This document shows, piece by piece, positions 27,563 to 35,670 of a DNA stretch of 64,000 bases. Position numbers and translations under genes: made by a program. The stretch lies in the NCBI RefSeq assembly GCF_000153205.1, contig NZ_CH672427.1:2148541-2212540 (forward strand), written 5' to 3'. Below the pieces are notes generated by a model that did no database searches, had not been told where the DNA came from, and was given only the letters and a program-made list of their open reading frames with translations. Every line of letters starts with the position of its first letter. Position 1 is the stretch's first letter. This DNA comes from Nitrococcus mobilis Nb-231. GTDB lineage: Bacteria > Pseudomonadota > Gammaproteobacteria > Nitrococcales > Nitrococcaceae.

Positions 27563-29256
27563 GCGATCTGCTCCGAGTGCCGCAGCGTTTGCCCCAAAGC
27601 CCGGCGCAGAGCACAGCGCACCGCTTTGAGCTCCAACCGCCGCCAACGGGCACACACGTGCTGATCCGGACGAATCAAATAGAAGGTGCCTGGAGAGCCC
27701 CCGTAGCGCCGCTGCACCAACCCGGCCACATCGACGATTTCGCGCCCGTCGGGCCCTTTGCCCGACAACCGCTTGCCCACGACCCGCACCGTGACCGGCA
27801 CGGCGTCGCTGGCGAGCGCTTGGATGATTCCGGCAACGCGGGCCGATATCTGCCCGTGTGCTGCGGCGAAATAAACGCCTGTGAAGCGATTGCCGAGCTG
27901 GTGCAGCAACCAATCCTCGCCCGCGGCCGTTTGGATGGGGGCATCGGCACAGGGTGCGCCCGGACATAAGGCACTGCCGAAGGTCCCGGTATCGGGCGTA
28001 TTCAATGGCGAGCCGCGCAGCATCGCCGGCACCGAGAGCCGACCGCTATTCACCAGTCGGCGGGCAAACGGATAGTGCTCGGCGAGCATCAGCGTGGCGT
28101 CGCGAAAGGCGCGGCTCGCCTCGCTTTTGGGGGTGATAAAATCGGTGCTGCGGGTGGAGTTGAGGATGTTCTCGTCCGCCGCCGGGATGCGTTCAGCATC
28201 ATAGCTTTCCAGCAGTGCCGCCGGCGCCTTGCCCGCCATCACCAACGCCAGTTTCCAAACAAGATTATCCACGTCCTGGATGCCCCCGTTGGCTCCTCGG
28301 GCACCGAACGGCGAGACTTGATGGGCGGCATCGCCGACGAAGAAGATGCGCCCGGCGTGCTGAAAACGTTCCATGCGCCGGCACTGAAACGTATAGACAC
28401 TCACCCAGTCGAGATCGAACCGGACGTGCTCGCCCAGCATGGCCTTGATGCGCGCAATCACCCGCTCGGGCCGCTGCTCCTCGTCCGGAACCGCGTCCCG
28501 ACCGAGCTGGAAATCGATGCGCCAGACGTTATCGGCCTGGCGGTGCAGCAACGTCGATTGCCCGGCATGAAACGGCGGATTGAACCAAAACCAGCGCTCC
28601 GTGGGAAAGTCCGCCTGCATCACCACATCGGCGATCAGAAAACGGTCCTGAAAGACCTGGCCCCGGCAGGGCAAATCGAGCAAATGGCGGATCGGGCTGC
28701 GGGCGCCGTCGGCGACGATGAGGTAGTCACAGAGCATGCGGTAGGCACCATCGGGCGTATCCACCGTCAGGCCAACCCCGTCGGCACGCGGCTCAAGCGC
28801 CGTGACCGTGTTACGCCAGCGCAGATCCGTGCCGCCGAGTTCGGCCAGCCGCTCGATCAGGTATTCCTCCAGGTAATACTGCTGGAGATTTATGAACGCC
28901 GGGCGCTGGTAGCCGGCCTCGGGAGCCAAATTAAACGCGTAGATCTGGCGCTCGCCGAAGAACACTCGGCCGAGATTCCAGACAATGCCTTTGTTCACCA
29001 GCCGCTCGCCGCAGCCGAGGCGGTCGAAAATCTCCAGGGAACGCTTGGCGAAACAAATAGCCTTGGAGCCTTCGCACACGGTGTCCTCGGCGTCGAGCAA
29101 CACATGAGGCAAGCCGTGGACCGCGCAGTCGAGCGCCGCGGTGAGGCCCACCGGCCCGGCACCGACGATCACTATCGGGTGATAAGCCGGCCGCCTGGCC
29201 TCCTGATCGGCCGCCCGTCGATAGGCGTACACCGGCCGCTTGTGCGCGCGTGCCAT
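27559..29256 (-). CDS. FAD-dependent aromatic monooxygenase (PheA/MhpA/MhaA-like)
   Basis: A 565-residue single-component-type flavin hydroxylase. The N-terminal Rossmann motif VIVGAGPVGLTAALD binds FAD. The middle motif DGARSPIRHLL (DG) and the second FAD motif RIFFVGDAAHQVSPFGARG (GD) are all in place; a C-terminal thioredoxin-like domain follows. Such enzymes hydroxylate phenols with NAD(P)H and oxygen. In an operon ending in fahA and maiA, the likely product is homogentisate, and 3-hydroxyphenylacetate is a plausible substrate. The start at 29256 (MARAHKRPVY, GAGG 9 nt upstream) is chosen because it clears the upstream gene's stop. Confidence 0.8.
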   Translation of the reverse strand: MARAHKRPVYAYRRAADQEARRPAYHPIVIVGAGPVGLTAALDCAVHGLPHVLLDAEDTVCEGSKAICFAKRSLEIFDRLGCGERLVNKGIVWNLGRVFFGERQIYAFNLAPEAGYQRPAFINLQQYYLEEYLIERLAELGGTDLRWRNTVTALEPRADGVGLTVDTPDGAYRMLCDYLIVADGARSPIRHLLDLPCRGQVFQDRFLIADVVMQADFPTERWFWFNPPFHAGQSTLLHRQADNVWRIDFQLGRDAVPDEEQRPERVIARIKAMLGEHVRFDLDWVSVYTFQCRRMERFQHAGRIFFVGDAAHQVSPFGARGANGGIQDVDNLVWKLALVMAGKAPAALLESYDAERIPAADENILNSTRSTDFITPKSEASRAFRDATLMLAEHYPFARRLVNSGRLSVPAMLRGSPLNTPDTGTFGSALCPGAPCADAPIQTAAGEDWLLHQLGNRFTGVYFAAAHGQISARVAGIIQALASDAVPVTVRVVGKRLSGKGPDGREIVDVAGLVQRRYGGSPGTFYLIRPDQHVCARWRRLELKAVRCALRRALGQTLRHSEQIA

Positions 29257-29270
29257 CGGCCAATCCTCGC

Positions 29271-30224
29271 TTAGCCGCTCTCGAGCGCCTGCCACATCGC
29301 CCGGTCGCGCTCGGCGGTCCAGATCTGCGGCTCCGGATGCTCGCCAGATTCGTCGTAGGCCCGACTCACATTGAAAGGCAGGCAATGGTCGAAGATCACC
29401 CAATGGCCGTATTTCGGCTGCAAAGCGCAATAAACCTCATCATAGACCGCCTTCAAGGTCTTGCCGGACTGCCGTGCCTTACGCACCCCTTCGAACAAAT
29501 CGGTCAGAAAAGCCTGCGTGCCGGCGATGGCCTGCTCACAGCCCGAGCGCGAGGTGAGCGCCGCGCCACGCCCCGGCACGAGTTGCTCGGCTCCCAGTTC
29601 GCGCAGGCGCGCCAGCGTGTGCGGCCAGTCGCGCAGATAGGCATCGCCGGTATAGGGCGTAGCGCCGTACTCCACCAAATCGCCACTGAACAGCACCTTC
29701 TCGGCGGGCAGCCAGACCAGCGTATCGCCCTTGGTGTGGCCGCGCCCGAGGTGCATAATCTCGACCCGCCGTTTGCCCAACCACACGCTCAGGCCCCCAT
29801 CGAAGACCAAGCTCGGCCAGGTAAGCCCCGGTATCGAATCGGCGTCTTGGAACAGGCGCGGGAAACGCCCCAGCTCCGAGTCGTAGTCCTGCTGACCGCG
29901 CTCGGCGATCAGCTCGTAAGTGCCCCGGCTGGCAATGATGTGCTCGGCGCTGTAAGCCGAAGCACCCAGCACCCGCACCGCATGATAGTGGGTCAGCACC
30001 AGATGGCGGATCGGCTTATCGGTAACCTCACGCACCCGCTCGATCAGCGCCTGCGCCATAGTCGGCGTGGCTTGGGCATCGACGACCATGACACTGTCAT
30101 CGCCGACGATGACACCCGAGTTCGGATCACCTTCGGCTGTGTAAGCATAGACCCCATCGGCCAGCGCCACGAAGGTGATCGCCTTGGGCTCCAGATCGCC
30201 CTGAGATGCAAACTGCTTGGCCAT
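29271..30224 (-). CDS. MBL-fold protein with incomplete metal site
   Basis: About 317 residues starting MAKQFASQGDLEPK. The fold is recognisable (GVIVGDDSVMVVDAQ, HLVLTHYHAVRVLGAS, LGRGHTKGDTLVWLP, LFSGDLVEYGATPYTGDAY). The canonical HxHxDH has become HYHAVR, so the second metal's Asp and His are missing. First gene of the MBL-monooxygenase-DUF2783-fahA-maiA operon. Proteins of this type recur in homogentisate clusters but their reaction is not established. The start is uncertain; 30272 would add 16 residues. Confidence 0.75.
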   Translation of the reverse strand: MAKQFASQGDLEPKAITFVALADGVYAYTAEGDPNSGVIVGDDSVMVVDAQATPTMAQALIERVREVTDKPIRHLVLTHYHAVRVLGASAYSAEHIIASRGTYELIAERGQQDYDSELGRFPRLFQDADSIPGLTWPSLVFDGGLSVWLGKRRVEIMHLGRGHTKGDTLVWLPAEKVLFSGDLVEYGATPYTGDAYLRDWPHTLARLRELGAEQLVPGRGAALTSRSGCEQAIAGTQAFLTDLFEGVRKARQSGKTLKAVYDEVYCALQPKYGHWVIFDHCLPFNVSRAYDESGEHPEPQIWTAERDRAMWQALESG

Positions 30225-30554
30225 CGTCTTGCTCGCCTCCACCGCCCACTTCGCAGCAAGCGCGCTTGCCAAAGTCTTACAAAACGACTTCTATACTATG
30301 CCTATAGTGTATCGGAAATTTTAGGAATTGACGGTGCTTCAGCCGCATTTTCAACCATAGATAAGCTTGTACGGGCAATAGTGGGCCAGCGTGTATACGA
30401 TACAAAATCAAGCGTTAGTGATGATTGTTTTGTGGTTTATTGAAAAACTGAAACCAGCCCTGGGTCAGCATGCCGGAGCGGACTACGCGGGGATGGCGAT
30501 GCGCAAGGCGGTTTTTTGAGGTTCCCGTAAGGGATATCCGGGAGGATAGGGACC
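30225..30554. promoter_or_regulatory. Divergent regulatory region between MBL operon and hmgA
   Basis: About 330 bp, AT-rich, with no gene. It holds a dyad TGTATACGATACA (30392-30404) and a related half-site TGTATCG at 30308-30314, which may be operator sites for a shared regulator of both transcription units. hmgA's strong ribosome-binding site GGGAGG lies at its right edge. The operator reading is inference. Confidence 0.4.
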
Positions 30555-31868
30555 ATGGCCGCGGCTGACCGTGAGCTCCAATACATGAGCGGCTTTCACA
30601 ACGATTTCCAGACCGAGGCGCTGCCGGGCGCGTTACCGATCGGGCGCAACTCGCCCCAGCGCGCGCCTTATGGACTGTATCCGGAACAGCTCAGCGGCAC
30701 CGCTTTTACCGCACCGCGCGCGGCGAATCGGCGCAGCTGGCTCTATCGCACCCAGCCCTCGGTCGTGCAAGCGGAGTATCGGCGCAGCGGTACCGCCGGC
30801 CTGCAGCTACCGAACTGCGACGAGCCACCGGACCCCAATCCGATGCGTTGGGACCCGCTGCCGATCCCCCAGGCCCCAATCGATTTCATCGCCGGTCTGC
30901 TCACTTATTGCGTCAACGGCGACATCGCCACCCAGGCCGGCTGCGGCATTCATCTCTACGCTTGCAATCAAGACATGACGGATACTTTTTTCTACGACGC
31001 GGACGGCGAGTTGCTAATCGTACCGCAGCTCGGCGAATTGCTCGTTCATACCGAAATGGGGCGTCTTGCGCTCGCTCCCGGCGAGATCGCCGTCATCCCG
31101 CGCGGGGTGAAGTTTCAGGTGCGACTTGCGCCCGGCACGAAGACCGCGCGCGGCTATGTCTGCGAAAATTTCGGCACTTTGCTCCAACTCCCCGAGCGGG
31201 GACCGATCGGCGCCAACGGTCTGGCGAGCGCACGCGACTTTCTTACACCGATCGCCGCCTATGAGCAGCGCATGGGCGATTTCACACTGCTCGCCAAGTT
31301 TCAAGGCCATCTCTGGGCGTGCACCTTGGATCACTCGCCGCTCGACGTGGTGGCCTGGCATGGCAACTACGCCCCCTACAAGTATCCGCTCACGCGCTTC
31401 AACGTCATCAACACGGTCAGCTTCGATCACCCGGACCCCTCTATTTTCACGGTGCTGAGCTCACCAAGCGCTACACCAGGAACCGCCAACCTCGATTTCG
31501 TCATTTTCCCGCCCCGCTGGCTGGTCGCAGAAGATACCTTTCGCCCGCCGTATTTCCATCGCAATGTCATGAGCGAGTTCATGGGGCTAGTGCACGGTGC
31601 CTATGATGCCAAGGCCGAGGGCTTCCAGCCCGGCGGCGCCAGCCTGCACAACTGCCTTACACCGCACGGCCCGGATGCGAAGGCCTTCAAGACGGCCACG
31701 CAGACCCCACTGCAACCCGTCTATCTAAGCGATACGCTCGCCTTCATGTTCGAGAGCCGCTACCCCTACCGCGTCACGGCACAAGCGTTGAACGCCTCTT
31801 TCCGCCAACACGACTACGTGCAAGTGTGGCAAGATCTAGCCCCGCAGTTCGATCCGCCTCCGGGTTGA
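30555..31868 (+). CDS. hmgA: Homogentisate 1,2-dioxygenase
   Basis: A 437-residue non-haem iron ring-cleaving dioxygenase converting homogentisate to maleylacetoacetate. Recognisable blocks are the N-terminal [62 protein letters not shown] (iron-binding His and the residues near Glu) and [14 protein letters not shown] with [11 protein letters not shown]. Length is normal. GGGAGG lies 9 nt ahead of the ATG. It is transcribed divergently from the operon encoding the following enzymes. Confidence 0.95.
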   Translation: MAAADRELQYMSGFHNDFQTEALPGALPIGRNSPQRAPYGLYPEQLSGTAFTAPRAANRRSWLYRTQPSVVQAEYRRSGTAGLQLPNCDEPPDPNPMRWDPLPIPQAPIDFIAGLLTYCVNGDIATQAGCGIHLYACNQDMTDTFFYDADGELLIVPQLGELLVHTEMGRLALAPGEIAVIPRGVKFQVRLAPGTKTARGYVCENFGTLLQLPERGPIGANGLASARDFLTPIAAYEQRMGDFTLLAKFQGHLWACTLDHSPLDVVAWHGNYAPYKYPLTRFNVINTVSFDHPDPSIFTVLSSPSATPGTANLDFVIFPPRWLVAEDTFRPPYFHRNVMSEFMGLVHGAYDAKAEGFQPGGASLHNCLTPHGPDAKAFKTATQTPLQPVYLSDTLAFMFESRYPYRVTAQALNASFRQHDYVQVWQDLAPQFDPPPG

Positions 31869-31964
31869 TCGCCAACCTTGCGGCTGGTTGCGGAGCTACT
31901 AAACCCGACCCCAAGTAGCGCTAGAGGGAGGAGGTGGCTAGCCCAGCACGCGGGTCACCCGAGC

Positions 31965-32888
31965 ATGTCGAAGATCCAAAGCATCGAACAGCTCATCGAG
32001 GAGTTCCGCTCGCAGCGTCCCATCCGCGCCGGCTCTCTGATCATCACCGCCTATGGCGATGCCATCGCGCCGCGCGGAGGCACGGTCTGGCTGGGCAGCC
32101 TGATTCAGCTGCTCGCGCCACTCGGACTCAATCAACGCCTGGTGCGCACCGCGGTGTTCCGCCTGACCAAGGAAGGCTGGCTCAGCTCCGAGCAAATCGG
32201 CCGACGCAGCTATTACAGCCTCACCCGCTCGGGCTGGCGCAGCTTCGAGAAGGCCTATCAGCGCGTCTATGCCGGGCCACAGCAGGATTGGAGCGGCGAA
32301 TGGACCCTGCTGCTGACTTCGCTGATCGCCAACGGCACGCGCGAGACGCTGCGCAAGGAGCTGGGTCAGCTCGGCTTTGGCAGCATCGCCCCCGGGGTCA
32401 TGGCCCACCCGATGCCGCCCCCGGGCGCGTTCACGGCCACGCTGCAGGACCTCGGGGTGCAAAACGAACTTGTTATCATGAAGGCGCGCAACGAGGGACT
32501 CCCCACCTCGCAGCCACTCAACCGTCTGGTACGGACCTGCTGGAACCTGGAGCAGCTTGCCGGCGACTACCAGCAATTCCTGGAGCGTTTCCGCCCCGTT
32601 TGGCGAGCGCTCAAAAGCGCCAAGCGGCTCGATCCGCAGCAATGCTTTCTGGTACGCACCTTGCTGATCCATCAGGTGCGGCGGCTGCTATTGCGTGACC
32701 CTCAGCTGCCCGATGAAGTGCTGCCGCAGGGTTGGAACGGCACCGCGGCGCGGCGGCTCTCCCGCAATCTCTATCGGCTGACTTATCGACTCGCCGAGGA
32801 GCATCTGGCGCGGGTCCTGCAAACGGCGGAGGGGCCGCTGCCGGAACCGGCGCAGTACTTCTACCAACGCTTCGGTGGCCTGACTTGA
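31965..32888 (+). CDS. paaX: Phenylacetate operon repressor PaaX
   Basis: A 307-residue GntR-like regulator. The N-terminal winged helix (about 20-95) contains SLIITAYGDAIAPRGGTVW and VRTAVFRLTKEGWLSSEQIGRRSYYSLT; the PaaX middle and C-terminal domains follow. In E. coli PaaX represses the paa genes until phenylacetyl-CoA binds. The start at 31965 (MSKIQSIEQLI) is the family's usual N-terminus although no strong Shine-Dalgarno is present. In this window it sits beside hmgA, 19.5 kb from paaABCDE, with the defence operon in between. Confidence 0.9.
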   Translation: MSKIQSIEQLIEEFRSQRPIRAGSLIITAYGDAIAPRGGTVWLGSLIQLLAPLGLNQRLVRTAVFRLTKEGWLSSEQIGRRSYYSLTRSGWRSFEKAYQRVYAGPQQDWSGEWTLLLTSLIANGTRETLRKELGQLGFGSIAPGVMAHPMPPPGAFTATLQDLGVQNELVIMKARNEGLPTSQPLNRLVRTCWNLEQLAGDYQQFLERFRPVWRALKSAKRLDPQQCFLVRTLLIHQVRRLLLRDPQLPDEVLPQGWNGTAARRLSRNLYRLTYRLAEEHLARVLQTAEGPLPEPAQYFYQRFGGLT

Positions 32889-32945
32889 GCGGCGCGGCCG
32901 TACGACGGCTGAATACATGGCTTTTGGCAAAAACATCAGCAATTG

Positions 32946-33668
32946 TCACTGGCTAACCTGTAGGCACACGCATTGATTCCCAGCGCCCTCCCGCTTCAAT
33001 TCCAGATGTGGACTCTTCGACGCGACGTATCCAAGCGGCTGGTCGAGCACGAATGGATAGATCACAGCCAAAGACGCCAGCGACGGAACCGACACTGCTT
33101 TGCCGATGTAACGTAATGCCGCCTCGATCAGCCACGCCACCATCTGCGCATCGCCAACCACGATCGACTCTAGCCGCACGAGGCGTTTACCTTTCTCGAC
33201 GCGTTCGATCGCCCCCCAGCTAGTCTGCGACTGCAGCACCATGTTGGTCATCCGGTAGGTGCCTTCTCGCTCGCCGTAGGTCTCGCTCATTCGACGATGG
33301 ACCTCCGCAGAAGCGCAGTCACCTTGTAGCGCCGAAAGGCGCCCCACGAGCTCTGACACTTTCCCGAAGAACGGATAGGTCGCAATGGCCATCCCCCAGG
33401 TCAGCGCAGAGACAGCCACTCTCGGGTCGGCTTTGAAAATCCCGGTACCCCGGTCTGCGAAATCGACGAGTTCAGGCCGTGGATCCAGCCATAGCCGATT
33501 CAACACGGTTCGTGTCTTCTTGCGCGCCGCCACACCCAGGCCAGCCGCGTCCAGCAAGTAATTCAGCTCATCGAGCGAACCGAGTTCAGCACGCACTCTG
33601 AGTGCAGCAGCCGCCCACTCGAGCGGTATGAACCGATCAAAGCCAATTTGCGGTGCTGACGGCGCCAT
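32946..33668 (-). CDS. brxA: BREX protein BrxA (by position and size)
   Basis: About 240 residues, mainly helical, starting MAPSAPQIGFDRFIPL (ATG 33668; a TTG at 33677 would overlap pglZ's stop). AAALRVRAELGSLDELNYLL and AARKKTRTVLNRLWL give the impression of the helical DNA-binding BrxA/DUF1819 group, but similarity by eye is weak. The call rests on its place directly after pglZ at the end of a type 3 BREX operon, where brxA is found. BrxA binds DNA in characterised systems. It converges with paaX, with 57 bp between stops. Confidence 0.6.
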   Translation of the reverse strand: MAPSAPQIGFDRFIPLEWAAAALRVRAELGSLDELNYLLDAAGLGVAARKKTRTVLNRLWLDPRPELVDFADRGTGIFKADPRVAVSALTWGMAIATYPFFGKVSELVGRLSALQGDCASAEVHRRMSETYGEREGTYRMTNMVLQSQTSWGAIERVEKGKRLVRLESIVVGDAQMVAWLIEAALRYIGKAVSVPSLASLAVIYPFVLDQPLGYVASKSPHLELKREGAGNQCVCLQVSQ

Positions 33669-33673
33669 GCGAT

Positions 33674-35668
33674 TCAATTTACGTAACTCACTTTGACGAA
33701 GGGCACCAGCAGCTCCTCCACGGAGACTCCCCCGTGAACAACGACCTGCTCGTCCTTCGGCACAAACGCGCCTCGCGCGCCTGCGAATAGGGGCATGAAG
33801 TTCGCCGGCAGTCCCGCTACGTCCAAACGAAATGCTTCGGGATTGGCGGCTGCCGCATCCGCGACCAATGCCTCACTACGATAGGTTCTGACCCGCTCGC
33901 CGCGCAGTTCGGAGGCAACGCCCTGGTTTGGGCGACCGATCCCTACAGCTTCGACGTTGCCGTGGTCTGCGGTCAGGTAAACATGAAATCCATTGTCCAG
34001 CAGGAGCGCAAACAGGCGATCCACAAAGCCCGATTCGCACCAGCTTGCGATCTGTGCCGATATGCCTCTCTTACCAAGCACGGCGCCATGGATGATCTCG
34101 TCGACCGTGTCTATGACGAGTCCGACCACCTTCACGGCAGGATTCGTCAGCGCTGCCTCGAGCGCCGGCAGGTCGTCGGTACGCTTGATAGACTTGCGGT
34201 ACAGGACCTCGTTCGCACGAAGACCATGGTCTTGCCAGAACCGAGCCCAAAGGGAAGGCTCGCGCGAAGTTGTTTCGATGCTGTCGGCGAACTCGCGCGG
34301 GCGCAGCCCGGAGAACAGCGCCTGCCGGGACACTGACGTCAAGGTTGGCAGCCACGCGAAGCAGGCATTCTCTTCGAACATCAATCGCTTCGACTGATTG
34401 ATGACGCTCTCACGAATCTGGGTCCACTGGTCAACGGCCAGCCCGTCGAACACCAGAAGCGCAAGCCGTTCCTCGCCGCTATCCCTGCGCATAGCTAGAA
34501 AACGAGGTACATGGTGAACCATAACGGGCCCTTTGGCCGCCGGCAACGATGGTAGATCCGCGAAATGCTTCCCCACCCATTCACGGAGCCTACCGTCGGC
34601 AGAGACGACCAGGTCCAGCAGCGCTTCCTTGACGCTCTCGGCGCGGGCTGAATCCAATCGATGAGAGCGCGATATGACCTCGCCCAGGCGACGCGAGAAA
34701 TGGGTCCAGTCGCGGTGCGGGGACTCGATCGCCGGCATCTCGGCGGCCAGATTCTTTATCCCTTCGATCACCAGATTTCGCATCGACGCCGGGTCCTGGA
34801 CGACCCCCGTCCTGGCCCATTCCGGCAAAGCCGCCGACTCGCCCGCAACCGCCAGCGGGTGCAGCTTGCCATCCAGGAACATCGAGTCGACGATCACCCG
34901 CACGTCGTGATGATCGAAGGGTATGTCAATCTGGGGAACGTAGTCCGGCGACGCAGGCTCCCCTGTTCTTGTACCCGTCAGCCCCAGCTTGGCCAGGTAG
35001 CGGTACCAGGCGTCTTGCACCACACGCAGCGTGAGGCTCTTTTGCGAGAACAACTCGGAGATCGGCAGACTTTTGAAGGCGCTATGCTCACCGACGACCT
35101 GTCCCACGTGCAGCGCGAGCAGCGGCGGCAGTGCCGCCTCGCGGTAGTGCAGCCGAAGAAGTTCACGCCAAAGGTCCTCTGGACGCGTGATCAGATGTGG
35201 ACTGAGCCGGAAAATATGCGTCAGCATGAACTCTTTGGTCGCGGCTTCGCCCAGCGCCTGATGGGCGTGCCGCGCCTGCGCCTCGAACAACGGCTCGAGC
35301 ATCTCACCGCCCAGCTGCCGCACCACGCCGTAACTCAGCTTGGGGAACAACTCGGCGAGGCTCAGGCTCAGCCTCCGCGCTTGACGCAGATAGTCCCAGG
35401 GTAAGTCACTGACGTTCGTGCTTCGCAAATGCAAGACCAAGGCGGGGGATGGAGCCGGTTGGCCCTGATCCCACGCTGCTCGATAGCGTCCCTCGTACTC
35501 CGTACGGAAGGCAACACTGTCCTCGAAGGGCAGCACCTCGAAGCCGCGCTCGCGCAGCCCAGACAGCACCTGCTCGTCTAACAGCACATCGTCCGGATCG
35601 GCGATAATCCAGAGCCGGGCCAGATCGGCCGGAAACTCCTTCAGGATGCGGCCCACCCAAGCCGTCAT
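33674..35668 (-). CDS. pglZ: BREX phosphatase PglZ
   Basis: A 664-residue PglZ-domain protein of the alkaline-phosphatase superfamily. The metal-binding residues are in LALLVFDGLAVDQW (about 425-438) and VYLTADHGNVEAVGIG (about 565-580). The middle Thr/Ser region SVSRQALFSGL is in the nucleophile position. The N-terminal half is a helical region seen in BREX PglZ proteins. PglZ is the defining BREX component and is thought to act with BrxC and the methyltransferase. It starts 2 bp after the brxHII stop. Confidence 0.88.
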   Translation of the reverse strand: MTAWVGRILKEFPADLARLWIIADPDDVLLDEQVLSGLRERGFEVLPFEDSVAFRTEYEGRYRAAWDQGQPAPSPALVLHLRSTNVSDLPWDYLRQARRLSLSLAELFPKLSYGVVRQLGGEMLEPLFEAQARHAHQALGEAATKEFMLTHIFRLSPHLITRPEDLWRELLRLHYREAALPPLLALHVGQVVGEHSAFKSLPISELFSQKSLTLRVVQDAWYRYLAKLGLTGTRTGEPASPDYVPQIDIPFDHHDVRVIVDSMFLDGKLHPLAVAGESAALPEWARTGVVQDPASMRNLVIEGIKNLAAEMPAIESPHRDWTHFSRRLGEVISRSHRLDSARAESVKEALLDLVVSADGRLREWVGKHFADLPSLPAAKGPVMVHHVPRFLAMRRDSGEERLALLVFDGLAVDQWTQIRESVINQSKRLMFEENACFAWLPTLTSVSRQALFSGLRPREFADSIETTSREPSLWARFWQDHGLRANEVLYRKSIKRTDDLPALEAALTNPAVKVVGLVIDTVDEIIHGAVLGKRGISAQIASWCESGFVDRLFALLLDNGFHVYLTADHGNVEAVGIGRPNQGVASELRGERVRTYRSEALVADAAAANPEAFRLDVAGLPANFMPLFAGARGAFVPKDEQVVVHGGVSVEELLVPFVKVSYVN

Positions 35669-35670
35669 GC

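Noticed and set aside
28075-29274. 399-aa plus-strand frame over the FAD monooxygenase, and a similar 397-aa frame at 29250-30443
   Set aside because: Both are antisense to genes with clear motifs and neither has a family-like sequence.
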